Positions 1 to 8,417 of a stretch of DNA of 36,691 nucleotides are shown piece after piece. Under the pieces are notes generated by a model. That model was not told the origin of the DNA, made no database searches, and saw only the letters and a list, made by a program, of their open reading frames with translations. The stretch lies in NCBI GenBank assembly GCA_016927185.1, contig JAFGND010000039.1:1-36691 (forward strand), in the 5' to 3' direction. The translations under genes were made by a program, and so were the position numbers. Numbering within the stretch: position 1 is the stretch's first letter; each line of letters begins with the position of its first letter. Source of the stretch: Candidatus Coatesiibacteriota bacterium. GTDB taxonomy: Bacteria; JAFGND01.

Positions 1-628
1 AGAGATGTATAAATAGAATTACCAATAGAATCATCAATTCTGTTCTAAGATGCAAAGCTAAACCAGCTAGAAAGCCTCCCATTATCTTGTCGTACTTACT
101 TTCCTTCAATGAGTTGCTTACAAGAAAAAACACTGAGCCGAGAAACAGTCCAAGGAATAGCGTATATTCCCAGAACATGAAAATATAAGGTAGAACTGGA
201 GATGAAATCAATAGTATCCATGCCAGGTTTTCATTTATTTTCATCTTTCTGCATATCAGACTAATGAAAACAATAAAATAAAACACTCCCAATAGATTAG
301 GAATATAAAGCCCCTTATTCCCCATCAACCTATAGCATAAATAAGAGATATAAATGAATGCTGGAGGATATATGATTTCTGCAGTATTGTCTTTCTCTGC
401 AAAGAAAAGTGGGGAGAAAGGATGAAAAGTAAAATCCTTATCAAGGTATTTTCCATTATAAATCATAGATATCTGCTTTTTACTCAAGGAATATATAGAT
501 AAATACTTTGCAGCTCCATCTATTACGAAAAAATTGGGATCGCTGTAAAGAACTGAAAAAGCAATAATAAAAGAAAAAGCAATCAATACTTTAAGCCATA
601 TACTTTTTAATATAACTGGCTGCTTCAT
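1..628 (-). CDS. GT-C-like integral membrane protein, partial (C-terminus beyond window edge)
   Basis: The reverse strand is open from an ATG at 628 to the window edge, giving 209 codons without a stop. The N-terminus has a hydrophobic segment (about residues 9-28). It is followed by a short extracytoplasmic-type loop carrying an acidic residue (D37 in VIDGAAKYL) and then several more hydrophobic spans. A late motif, LHLRTELMILL, resembles the Arg-Glu loop often seen in GT-C (GT39/GT83-type) polyprenyl-phosphate sugar transferases. I infer a lipid-linked sugar transferase or related membrane protein. The gene begins 27 nt after the stop of the response regulator, with no clear Shine-Dalgarno sequence, and could be co-transcribed with it. 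Identity beyond a multi-pass membrane protein is uncertain because most of the protein is missing. Confidence 0.75.
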   Translation of the reverse strand, partial: MKQPVILKSIWLKVLIAFSFIIAFSVLYSDPNFFVIDGAAKYLSIYSLSKKQISMIYNGKYLDKDFTFHPFSPLFFAEKDNTAEIIYPPAFIYISYLCYRLMGNKGLYIPNLLGVFYFIVFISLICRKMKINENLAWILLISSPVLPYIFMFWEYTLFLGLFLGSVFFLVSNSLKESKYDKIMGGFLAGLALHLRTELMILLVILFIHL

Positions 629-655
629 TTTATTAAATAATGAATAGTATGAATT

Positions 656-1036
656 TTATTGGTTATTATGCAAATCTGTTGATACTTTCTTGAGAAGTTC
701 AAGTATATTTTCAAGTTCAAAAGGTTTGAAGATATAACTTACTGCTCCTTCTTTCATTGCTTGTTCAAGAATGTCTTCTACTGGAAAGCCTGTCATTAAA
801 ACTACCTTGATATCATGATTGTCTTTTTTCAATTCTCTATATAAAACTAATCCATTTTCTTCAGGAAGAATTATATCTATTAAAGCTAGAGGAGGTTTTT
901 CCTGCTTGTTAATATCTATTGCTTCTTTCAGTGTACTACAAAGCAAAACTTCGAAATTATTCAAATTAAGATATTCAACAAGGAATTCTCTTATCCCTTC
1001 TTCATCATCCACAACCAAAATTTTAATCTTTTTCAT
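656..1036 (-). CDS. Single-domain response regulator (CheY-like receiver)
   Basis: A 126-residue protein consisting only of a receiver domain. The acidic pocket is D10/D11 with E12-E13, the phospho-acceptor is D54 in LALIDIILPEENG, the switch Thr is T82, and the conserved Lys is K104 in the KPF motif. All canonical phosphorylation residues are present, so it should be phosphorylatable. There is no output domain, so it must act by protein-protein contact or as a phosphorelay intermediate. Its ATG overlaps the end of the upstream HisKA/HD-GYP gene by 14 nt, which implies translational coupling. The pair is therefore probably one signalling unit. Which kinase phosphorylates it is not evident, because its partner lacks an ATPase domain. 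Confidence 0.93.
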   Translation of the reverse strand: MKKIKILVVDDEEGIREFLVEYLNLNNFEVLLCSTLKEAIDINKQEKPPLALIDIILPEENGLVLYRELKKDNHDIKVVLMTGFPVEDILEQAMKEGAVSYIFKPFELENILELLKKVSTDLHNNQ

Positions 1037-2138
1037 TTTGCATCACCTTGTATAGAGATTCAACAACTATTGGATCAAATATTTTCCTCTTTCCACTTTC
1101 AAATTGATTAATGATCTCCTCATTAGATAATGGAGCTCTATATGGTCTTTTTGATTTGAAAGCAATATAAGATTCAGAGACTCTAATGATTCTTGCTAAT
1201 AATGATATTTCTTCACCTTTCAAATTATCAGGATAACCTGAGCCATCGAAATGTTCATGGTGTTGCCTTAAAACCATGAGTGTTTTCTTATCAAAATCTA
1301 GTTTTCTAAGAACTTCCTCTCCAATGATCGTATGTTTCTTGATCTCATTCCATTCTTTTTCAGTGAGTGTTCCCTTTTTGGTAAGAATCTCATGGTCTAT
1401 TCCTAACATGCCAAGATCACAAAATTTGCTTGCTTTTTCCAGAACGAATAATTCTGAATCTGGAAGATGCATATCTCTACCAATTAGAAGAGAGATCTCT
1501 ACAACTGAATTGGAATGACCCTTGGAGTATAATTTCCTTTTGTCAATTTCATCAACAACATCATTCAATGCGGTCATATAAACATCATGTTCTTTTGCAT
1601 TTGTACTGCTTCTGTCAATATCAATCATTCTCTCATTGTTTACATATTCAGTAACTTCAATTGTATCAAGATTCCTTAATCTATGTGTCACATTTGCAAT
1701 TCTTCTGCACTCAGAAACAATAAGCTCAAGTTTTCTAGTTATTTTAGGATCAGCATTGCTTAATAATAACTGCAATAGTTGAGCATTTCCAAGAATTGTT
1801 GCCAGGGGATTATTTATCTCATGATTTATGGCAACAGTAAGTTCTCCCACTGCAGCAAGTCGCTCTTTTTCTACAAGAGAAGCTTGTGTTGTTTGTAATA
1901 CTGTATTAGACATTTCCAGTTCTGTGGTTTTTGCTTTTAAAGTAGATTGAAGCTCTGATATTTTTTTAAATAAACCTTTCAAATCATCTTCCACTTTATC
2001 TTCATCCAGATTTTCAAGATTTGTTGTCAGATGCTTTATCTTATCATTAAATTGCTGTTTACACCTTCTTAATATTATTAAAATGGCAACGAAACCAAGG
2101 CATAGTCCTACAATTAATCCAATAATAAACAAACTCAT
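1023..2138 (-). CDS. Membrane-anchored HisKA-HD-GYP fusion protein with degenerate HD site
   Basis: The order of parts (residues numbered from the upstream GTG at 2177) is: one N-terminal TM segment (about 15-36), a coiled coil (about 45-105), a HisKA dimerisation/H-box helix with H119 in INHEINNPLA, then directly an HD-GYP domain (about 200-380). No HATPase_c domain lies between or after them. The HD-GYP part keeps H221 (HSNSV), H282, the HHEH run 306-309 and GYP 314-316. However, the defining His-Asp pair reads C253-D254 (KFCDLGMLG), the usual following Lys is Met, and the late VAD..D motif reads VSESYIAF. It is probably catalytically impaired for c-di-GMP hydrolysis and may be a sensor or scaffold. 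I prefer the ATG at 2138, which has AGGAG 13 nt upstream, over the GTG at 2177, which has no ribosome site. It overlaps the response regulator by 14 nt. Confidence 0.88.
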   Translation of the reverse strand: MSLFIIGLIVGLCLGFVAILIILRRCKQQFNDKIKHLTTNLENLDEDKVEDDLKGLFKKISELQSTLKAKTTELEMSNTVLQTTQASLVEKERLAAVGELTVAINHEINNPLATILGNAQLLQLLLSNADPKITRKLELIVSECRRIANVTHRLRNLDTIEVTEYVNNERMIDIDRSSTNAKEHDVYMTALNDVVDEIDKRKLYSKGHSNSVVEISLLIGRDMHLPDSELFVLEKASKFCDLGMLGIDHEILTKKGTLTEKEWNEIKKHTIIGEEVLRKLDFDKKTLMVLRQHHEHFDGSGYPDNLKGEEISLLARIIRVSESYIAFKSKRPYRAPLSNEEIINQFESGKRKIFDPIVVESLYKVMQNEKD

Positions 2139-2287
2139 AGTATTAGTATTACTCCTGAGTAATGGCTTTAAAAACACTTAGAATGGCTGATCTCAATCTA
2201 GTTTCTTTGTTCAAACCTAATTATTACCAAGTTTTAATGACAAAATATATATGTCAACCCTTTAGTATTTCATGATCCTAAAACTGA

Positions 2288-2332
2288 AGAATTCCACAAA
2301 TTTATACTTAGAATATAAATTCAGGGAATTCT
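2288..2332 (-). terminator. A+T-rich inverted repeat at the end of gcvPB
   Basis: Two arms of 8+8 bp (AGAATTCC then AATTTATA and their exact complements) are separated by a symmetric 3x3 internal loop and closed by a 7-nt loop. On the minus strand the structure starts at the gcvPB stop codon, so it lies where a terminator would. The stem is A/T-rich and only a short T run (TTTT) follows, so it may be a weak terminator or an mRNA 3' stabiliser rather than a classical intrinsic terminator. Confidence 0.45.
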
Positions 2333-3803
2333 ATTCACATAAGGGTGTGATATTTTCATTATCTTCGAAATAGCAAATATTCAGTCTTTTAACAGCTTCT
2401 CCTTCATCAAGCCTTCCTACTGGGGTTTTATGAGGAGCATTAAGTATTTTTTCAGGATTTACTTCTGCTATTCTCAAGATTTCATTCATTATGCAGGCAA
2501 AACAATCAAGAGTTTCTTTTGTTTCTGTCTCAGTTGGTTCAATCATTATTGCTTCTTTAACAATAAGTGGAAAATAGATTGTTGGAGCATGAAAACCATA
2601 ATCTAGTAATGCTTTAGCTAAATCAATAGTTTTTATTCCAACATTCTTCAAATTGCTTCCGTTTAATACAAATTCATGAAGTGTATCTGTTTCGTATGAC
2701 AATTTGAAATTATCTTTCAACAAGGCTCTTAAATAATTGGAATTAAGAACAGCAGCTTCAGTAGCTTTTTTCAAACCATTACCACCTAACATTCTTATAT
2801 AGCAATATGCTTTGATAATTACTCCAAAGTTTCCCCAGAAATTCATTACTGAACCAATTGAATTCTTGTTTTCAAAATCAAGATAATATGTATTATTTTC
2901 TTTCCTTACATTTGGAACAGGTAAGAAATCTGCTAATTTTTCATTTACGGCAACAGGTCCGGAACCTGGACCACCTCCTCCATGGGGTGTTGAAAATGTC
3001 TTATGCAGATTAATATGAAGCAAATCAAATCCAAGATCATAAGGTCTTGCATATCCTAATAAGGCATTGAGATTAGCTCCATCCATATATAATAAGGCAT
3101 CAACTTTATTCAATATCTCTCTTATTGACGCAATATTGCTTTCGAAAATCCCTAATGTATTTGGATTTGTTAACATCAAAGCAGCAGTATCTTTGTCTAC
3201 TAGCTTTTGTAGATGATTCAGGTCTATTCCACCTTTATCAGATGAGTTGACAGAGATTGGTTTAAATCCACCTAAAGCACAACTTGCGGGATTTGTCCCA
3301 TGTGCACTATCTGGAATAAGGATTTTCTTTCTTTCCTCTCCTTTTCTATTAAAATAGGCTCTCATCAGAAGTACGCCGGTAAATTCTCCATGTGCACCAG
3401 CTGCGGGTTGCAGAGTTACAGATTTCATTCCAGTAATTTCTTTCAGGAATTCCTCAAGTTCATACATAATCATAAGAGGTAGCTGGATTAGTTCAGAAGG
3501 AAAATAAGGATGAACAGTTGAGAAGAGGGGATAATTAGCTGCTTTTTCATTATATCTTGGATTATATTTCATCGTACATGAACCAAGTGGATAGAATCCT
3601 TTATCTACGCTGTGATTGCAGGCAGAGAGGTTAGTAAAATGCCTAATTACTTCACCTTCTGTTAGTTCAGGAATTAATAAGTCTTCATTTCTTATCAGGT
3701 TTTGAGGAATAATACTATCTATCGAAGTATTATCTTCCCATTCTGGAAGAATATATCCCCTACAGTTTCTTTTTGATAATTCGAATATCAATTTCCTGTT
3801 CAT
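2331..3803 (-). CDS. gcvPB: Glycine dehydrogenase (decarboxylating) subunit 2, P-protein beta
   Basis: 490 residues, the usual length for subunit 2 of the two-subunit P-protein. It is the PLP-dependent enzyme that decarboxylates glycine and passes the aminomethyl group to lipoyl-GcvH. Visible hallmarks are YPLGSCTMKYNPR near residues 71-83, SAHGTNPAS near 167, DGANLNALLG near 241, and the PLP lysine K268 in HINLHKTFSTPHGGGGPG. The ATG at 3803 has AAGGAG six nt upstream. It lies 112 nt downstream of a hypothetical gene, and a TTGACA/TTGACT pair occurs in that gap, so it may have its own promoter. The alpha subunit (gcvPA), which usually sits immediately upstream, and gcvT/gcvH are absent from this window. 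Confidence 0.96.
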   Translation of the reverse strand: MNRKLIFELSKRNCRGYILPEWEDNTSIDSIIPQNLIRNEDLLIPELTEGEVIRHFTNLSACNHSVDKGFYPLGSCTMKYNPRYNEKAANYPLFSTVHPYFPSELIQLPLMIMYELEEFLKEITGMKSVTLQPAAGAHGEFTGVLLMRAYFNRKGEERKKILIPDSAHGTNPASCALGGFKPISVNSSDKGGIDLNHLQKLVDKDTAALMLTNPNTLGIFESNIASIREILNKVDALLYMDGANLNALLGYARPYDLGFDLLHINLHKTFSTPHGGGGPGSGPVAVNEKLADFLPVPNVRKENNTYYLDFENKNSIGSVMNFWGNFGVIIKAYCYIRMLGGNGLKKATEAAVLNSNYLRALLKDNFKLSYETDTLHEFVLNGSNLKNVGIKTIDLAKALLDYGFHAPTIYFPLIVKEAIMIEPTETETKETLDCFACIMNEILRIAEVNPEKILNAPHKTPVGRLDEGEAVKRLNICYFEDNENITPLCE

Positions 3804-3841
3804 CTTTTCTCCTTACTCTATAATTAATAAGCGAATTTCAA

Positions 3842-3860
3842 AGTCAAAGAATTATGTCAA
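3842..3860 (-). promoter_or_regulatory. Possible promoter upstream of gcvPB
   Basis: Reading the minus strand, TTGACA (3855-3860) and TTGACT (3842-3847) lie 38-52 nt before the gcvPB start. The second is followed after about 17 nt by ATTATA, a plausible -10. This is only motif matching in A+T-rich DNA. Confidence 0.25.
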
Positions 3861-3915
3861 TAGAATATATTACTGATTGCCTTATTCAATTAGATTATTT
3901 TCTTTTTGATCTATA

Positions 3916-4548
3916 TTAAGAATTAACTGAGTCTTTTACTTTTTTTAATAAGCCTAAATTATCAATATAAATGTATAGATCTGGTGAATCTACATCATCC
4001 ATTGCTACAAGTATAGTTAATGATGAATCCTGATTTGAATAACTGATTTCATACGAAAAAACTGCTTCTTCATCAACTTTCAAATTCCTGCAAGTATTAA
4101 TGAAATTCTCTATTTCATCATTTGAAAATCTCCCATGCAATATTTTTGAAATTATGTTGATAATCTTTTCCAGATCTTGAATATCAAGATTGACAGAATA
4201 CTCAAAATACTTTGATTTCAAATCATTGTAAGTTTTCAATAACATTATGAAAAGTCTTGTTTCATAATTTAAATTGTCTTTTTGCAGGGAGTCTATCCAT
4301 TTCCTGATTTGTTCCTTTCTATTCTCAATAGTAGTCAAGAAAAGCTCTTTTTCTGTATCTGAACTCTCTGAAATGAATTTGTCCTTTGTTATATCATCCC
4401 TGATATTCCATCTTTGCAGGAATGGTATTAAATCCTGTAAATGCAAAGGAACCTTATCCAAATCTATATTTGCTTTATGTTTGAACATAAATCCTTTTAT
4501 TTTACCTATAATATAAAAAAGTATATTTAATGGTTTTAAATAAGCCAT
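3916..4548 (-). CDS. Hypothetical protein, 210 aa
   Basis: I do not recognise this family. The N-terminus has a short hydrophobic/basic stretch (LNILFYIIGKIKGFMF, residues 7-22) that could be a membrane-peripheral helix. The rest is hydrophilic, rich in Lys, Asp and Ile, and predicted mostly helical up to about residue 155. A beta-like C-terminus follows (YEISYSNQDSSLTILVAMDD, then DLYIYIDNLGLLKKV). The gene starts 16 nt after the stop of the GT-39-like membrane protein, so it is probably the last gene of that operon. No catalytic motif or cysteine pattern is visible. A role connected to the glycosyltransferase-like membrane protein is possible from position only. Confidence 0.8.
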   Translation of the reverse strand: MAYLKPLNILFYIIGKIKGFMFKHKANIDLDKVPLHLQDLIPFLQRWNIRDDITKDKFISESSDTEKELFLTTIENRKEQIRKWIDSLQKDNLNYETRLFIMLLKTYNDLKSKYFEYSVNLDIQDLEKIINIISKILHGRFSNDEIENFINTCRNLKVDEEAVFSYEISYSNQDSSLTILVAMDDVDSPDLYIYIDNLGLLKKVKDSVNS

Positions 4549-4564
4549 CTATCAATATCCTTAT

Positions 4565-6436
4565 TTATTTGTAAATTAGTCTATCTGTATGTAGTTTTTT
4601 CAATAATGCTGAGGGAATAGCCATCATGTCACCAAATTCATCAAGTTTTATCAGTTGTGGTTTCTCATCTTTATAGAAAAAAACCCATGCTGTTCTATCC
4701 GGATAGTTCTTTGTCATAAATTTCTTGCTCTTTTCCTTTCCCAGATTTAAGATATATGGTGTATCATTTTTAAAGAAAGGATGAAATGGGGGCTTTCCTG
4801 CTCTCCAGCTTTTTTGCTCGACAGGCTTAACATAGTAGTACATGAAAATCACTGGATTTTCAAGGTTGATTTTTCTAATCAGGGAATATGGTTCATCAGA
4901 TTTTATTAAAGTATTCTCTATCTTCATAAAACTGAAAATCCAAAACATTGTAAAAGCAACTATCAAATGGGCTAAAAAGAAAGATATTAAGAAATTCTTC
5001 CATTCTGATCTTGAAATTTTATTCTTTAAATATTTCCAGAATTTATGTAATCCCAATGACATTAACATAATAATGGGAATTATGCATTCCATATATAAGA
5101 CTGGTCCAGTATCTGATGCTCCAGGCCAGAAGTAGAAAAACATGCAGATAAAAAATGCAACTATACTGAGAATAAGGAGAGCAGTCTTTTTATCAATGGA
5201 TCTCATTATAAATAAAACTGGAGCAAAACCGAATGCACTCCCGTACAACCAGAAATTAAATCTGAACATGTTTTTAAGGATTGCTACGAAGCCTTTATAA
5301 GGAGTATGTTCCATTCCCCAGGCTTTCTTCCCAAATCCAAAAGGGTTAGTAGCTTCTGTTTTTCCCAGCCATGCTGCATGATAATTTGTTATAAATGGAC
5401 TATCATTGACAATGTAGTTAAGAAGGAAGTAACTTCCAGTACCAATAATTGAACTTATAAATAAGCAGAGAAAGATTCTGTAGCTACCTTTTTTAATCAA
5501 TGCAACTAGTGTATATATAAATAAAGGGAGGATTAAAAGCATGCTTACAGGGCCTCTTATATGAAACGAAATACCCCAGAAAATCCCGAAAAGAAAACTC
5601 CAAGTGAGTGAGTCATGTTTCAATACCTTTAAATCAGCATATATAGCAAGAAGAAGGAATAATATCGTTGTTGTATGAGACAGCAACAAAGATGATGTCA
5701 TTATGAAGAAAGGGGATATAAAAAGCAGGATTGCAGATAATAATCCAATCCATTTATTAACTATTATAGTCATAATTCTGAATAATAAAAATACTGAAAT
5801 AGCTGCTGCTATTGCATTAGTTATATAAGGTGTTCCCAACAGGAGACCAGCAAGAAGGAATAGACTATACCCAAAAGGATATTGACCAAACCATTTCCCA
5901 TTATTTACCATAAAGACAGAACTATAATATTCTGAATCTTCAGGTGAACTCAGGAATAATTTCCCGCTTTTCATTATTTTTGCTTGAGTCAAATAGACTA
6001 TTTCATCATCAAATAAATATCTATTCTTGTAAACAAAGTGGGATATAGATAATACTATAATAAAAGTTAATAGAATTATAATTAATATACATCTATTGAA
6101 TTTTTTTCTATTTCTAAGGTATCTTAAAATATATAAATACGGATTTTTCAGAATTTTGAGAAAGGCAAAAGACAAAGAGATGATTGCTGGTATCCCGAAA
6201 ATAATCTGGCATACATAAAATAGTATTTCTCTTTTTGTCATAAGATAAACATAATTCTGACCTTCAATTGAATGACCGTATCTATGCATAGAAGTGAAAT
6301 TCTCGATCAAGGTTGAAAACAGGTAAAAACCTGCAACAAATGATATACTCCAGAGTATTAGTGCGGACGAAACAAAGTACTGGTATTTTCTACTCCCTCT
6401 GTCTCCAAACAAGTTTATTATACTTCTGTTATTCAT
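4565..6436 (-). CDS. GT-39-like multi-pass membrane glycosyltransferase (predicted)
   Basis: About 623 residues with many hydrophobic segments. After two or three N-terminal spans, the first large extracytoplasmic loop carries DDEIVYLTQAKIM, an acidic motif in the position of the catalytic Asp of GT-C enzymes. This is followed by WFGQYPFGYSLFLLAGLLLG and HIRGPVSMLL, which match the layout of GT39/ArnT/PMT_2-type proteins that use polyprenyl-phosphate sugars. The C-terminal 100 residues are a soluble domain. I use the ATG at 6436, which overlaps the preceding stop in ATGAATAA (8 nt), a normal coupled arrangement. A GTG at 6463 is also possible, with AGGAG upstream, but would overlap further. 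The substrate is unknown. Confidence 0.85.
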   Translation of the reverse strand: MNNRSIINLFGDRGSRKYQYFVSSALILWSISFVAGFYLFSTLIENFTSMHRYGHSIEGQNYVYLMTKREILFYVCQIIFGIPAIISLSFAFLKILKNPYLYILRYLRNRKKFNRCILIIILLTFIIVLSISHFVYKNRYLFDDEIVYLTQAKIMKSGKLFLSSPEDSEYYSSVFMVNNGKWFGQYPFGYSLFLLAGLLLGTPYITNAIAAAISVFLLFRIMTIIVNKWIGLLSAILLFISPFFIMTSSLLLSHTTTILFLLLAIYADLKVLKHDSLTWSFLFGIFWGISFHIRGPVSMLLILPLFIYTLVALIKKGSYRIFLCLFISSIIGTGSYFLLNYIVNDSPFITNYHAAWLGKTEATNPFGFGKKAWGMEHTPYKGFVAILKNMFRFNFWLYGSAFGFAPVLFIMRSIDKKTALLILSIVAFFICMFFYFWPGASDTGPVLYMECIIPIIMLMSLGLHKFWKYLKNKISRSEWKNFLISFFLAHLIVAFTMFWIFSFMKIENTLIKSDEPYSLIRKINLENPVIFMYYYVKPVEQKSWRAGKPPFHPFFKNDTPYILNLGKEKSKKFMTKNYPDRTAWVFFYKDEKPQLIKLDEFGDMMAIPSALLKKLHTDRLIYK

Positions 6437-7187
6437 TCTTTTCTCTGAAAGATAAAGCGGCACCTATTGCTCCTAATATCTGTGGTTCATCAGGTACCAT
6501 TATTTCACAATTTAACTCTTTTCTAAGCATTTTTACCAGGATTTCATTCCTTGCACCTCCACCTGCAAAAACCACTGGTTTATTAATTTTCTCCTTACCC
6601 AGTAGATAAGATAACCTTAAAAGGATTGCATTATGGATGCCTCTCGATATTTCTGATAAAGGGATTCCACTTGAAATCAGGGAAACAATTTCAGATTCTG
6701 CGAACACAGCACAAGTACTGTTAATAGTAGCTGACTTTTCTGTTTTTTTTGACAGATTGATGAATTCTTGAAGAGACATTTCAAGACCATTAGCTATGAA
6801 TTCAAGGAAACGACCTGTTCCTGCAGCACATTTATCATTTAATGCAAAAGAAGAAATTTTTCCTTGTTCATTCAGTCTTATGATTTTTGTATCCTGTCCT
6901 CCAAGATCTATAATTGTTCTAACATTATCATAAAGGAATAATGCACCTTTAGTGAAAGCAGATATTTCCGTTATTTTATCACAACCAAGTCTTTCAGATA
7001 ACAAATCCCTACCATAACCTGTAATTGCATATTTTCCGCATGGGAAGTCCTTGAGCTTTTTTTTGAGATGATTCCATATATCAGGCTTATTCTCTGAGAT
7101 ATCAGTTTGTACTATCTTATTATCTAATATACAGATGATTTTTAAAGTTCTTGAGCCAGAGTCAATCCCAATAAAGAAGTCATTCAT
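6429..7187 (-). CDS. BadF/BadG/BcrA/BcrD-family ATPase (2-hydroxyacyl-CoA dehydratase activator type)
   Basis: 252 residues, close to HgdC/activator length. The actin-like ATPase fold shows phosphate-1 GIDSGSRTLK (residues 8-17), IIDLGGQDTK (92-101), the cluster-helix Cys C120 in KCAAGTGRF, C159 in STCAVFAESE, and the phosphate-2/adenosine loop VVFAGGGARNEIL (205-217). The two Cys positions match the ligands of the subunit-bridging [4Fe-4S] cluster in this family, whose homodimers pump an electron into 2-hydroxyacyl-CoA dehydratases or benzoyl-CoA reductases. No such dehydratase or reductase is encoded here; the neighbours are glycosyltransferases (3-nt gap upstream, 8-nt overlap downstream). 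The actual partner is therefore unknown. Confidence 0.92.
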   Translation of the reverse strand: MNDFFIGIDSGSRTLKIICILDNKIVQTDISENKPDIWNHLKKKLKDFPCGKYAITGYGRDLLSERLGCDKITEISAFTKGALFLYDNVRTIIDLGGQDTKIIRLNEQGKISSFALNDKCAAGTGRFLEFIANGLEMSLQEFINLSKKTEKSATINSTCAVFAESEIVSLISSGIPLSEISRGIHNAILLRLSYLLGKEKINKPVVFAGGGARNEILVKMLRKELNCEIMVPDEPQILGAIGAALSFREKNE

Positions 7188-7190
7188 TAC

Positions 7191-8282
7191 TTATAGATAA
7201 CTGAGAATTATTTCTGATGCTATTTCTGCTCCATCAGTTTCTAGAACAGGATAAACATCTCTCATACTATGCAATTTTGCAATGTAATCTGGTATTTTCC
7301 CTTCAAAAAGATCTGATTGTTGTATATAGAGAGCTTTAAGATTGTTTTCAATACCATTTACGAGATGTTGATATTCTGGAAAGTCGCCTCTATCAGTATA
7401 CAACATGGGAATTCTTCCAGCAATTGAATCTGCCACAATACCAAAACCTGGTTTGGTAATAATTATATCAGATGCATGAAGCAAGTCAGGAAAGTACAAT
7501 CCCATTTTCTTAAGTTCATGATTTGTAATATTCCTAAAACCTGTGTTCAATTTGGGTTTCAAAGAAGAATAAATTATTTCATATTCATCAGATAAACCAG
7601 ATATGGGGATCTTCCTCATTTCCCACTTACTAAACGAAAGCAAAATTATCTTCTTGGATAAAGGAATCCCAAGTCTGGTTTTTAGATCATTTTTACTCAC
7701 TTGTGAAGTCCTTGCAACAAGAGGAATGTCTTTTATAACTCTATTGAAAGCAAAATCATCTTTTGAATAAAAAGGCAGTCTCAGAAATAAATCAGCACAC
7801 GAATAGTATTCATGCATTCTTTCAGAGAGCTCCTTGAATAACTCAGAGAATTTAGCATAATAAGCATAAATCCAGCTCCACGTAAAATTTCCGATAAAGA
7901 TGGACTTTATTCCAGCCATCTTTGCAATATGCAGTGGAAGTGCTGGGCAATCTGCTATAACAACGTCTATCATTTCTTTGTTCAGGAATTCCAGTTCATT
8001 TTTAACTAGTAATTTGTATTTCTTCTCGACTTTAATATTTGCATATAATGTTTTTCCAAGATTAAAAGACAAAGGAGTTTTCTGCTTCATTCCAGCATCA
8101 GTTCTGATTTTATAGTATTTAAAGTCAAATGTTAAACTTGTCGAAAAGAAATCTAATGGTAAGTCAGTTCTTATAAATATCTTGAGTTGGTTGTTCTTCT
8201 CAGTAAGGCATCTTAGTATTTCACATGTTCTCACAGCATGTCCTAGACCATGTCCAGATATATAACAAGCTATCGAAGGCAT
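7191..8282 (-). CDS. GT-B glycosyltransferase-like protein (MurG/arabinokinase N-domain type)
   Basis: 363 residues with a two-lobed GT-B layout. The N-terminal loop ACYISGHGLGHAVRTCEILR (residues 5-24) closely resembles the glycosyltransferase-like N-domain of plant L-arabinokinase and MurG-type enzymes. The C-terminal lobe has LHASDIIITKPGFGIVADSI followed by GRIPMLYTDRGDFPEYQHL, typical of the nucleotide-sugar binding face. There is no signal peptide, so it should be cytosolic or membrane-peripheral. It is the first gene of a run with the activator ATPase (3-nt gap), the GT-39-like membrane protein and a hypothetical protein. The start ATG lacks an obvious Shine-Dalgarno sequence. Donor and acceptor cannot be read from the sequence. 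Confidence 0.88.
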   Translation of the reverse strand: MPSIACYISGHGLGHAVRTCEILRCLTEKNNQLKIFIRTDLPLDFFSTSLTFDFKYYKIRTDAGMKQKTPLSFNLGKTLYANIKVEKKYKLLVKNELEFLNKEMIDVVIADCPALPLHIAKMAGIKSIFIGNFTWSWIYAYYAKFSELFKELSERMHEYYSCADLFLRLPFYSKDDFAFNRVIKDIPLVARTSQVSKNDLKTRLGIPLSKKIILLSFSKWEMRKIPISGLSDEYEIIYSSLKPKLNTGFRNITNHELKKMGLYFPDLLHASDIIITKPGFGIVADSIAGRIPMLYTDRGDFPEYQHLVNGIENNLKALYIQQSDLFEGKIPDYIAKLHSMRDVYPVLETDGAEIASEIILSYL

Positions 8283-8417
8283 ATAAAACTACGCATGTAT
8301 TTGTATATTCTGTGTCAATAGAAAGTTTAAAATCAATTTAATTGTTGACCGTAATTCTAATCAATAGAAGAGATGCACCTTGTATTGTAATTAAATACTT
8401 ATTTGTGGAGTAGAAGA
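8283..8417. promoter_or_regulatory. Divergent promoter region between the glycosyltransferase operon and glgP
   Basis: A 135-bp A+T-rich spacer between divergently transcribed genes. It contains TTGACA on the minus strand (8313-8318) facing the glycosyltransferase and TTGACC on the plus strand (8345-8350) facing glgP. Both are plausible -35 elements, but no good TATAAT is found 17 nt downstream of either, so the exact promoters are unresolved. Confidence 0.4.

Noticed and set aside
8403-8417. TTG start for glgP
   Set aside because: The in-frame TTG lacks an upstream ribosome site, while GTGGAG lies properly before the ATG at 8418.
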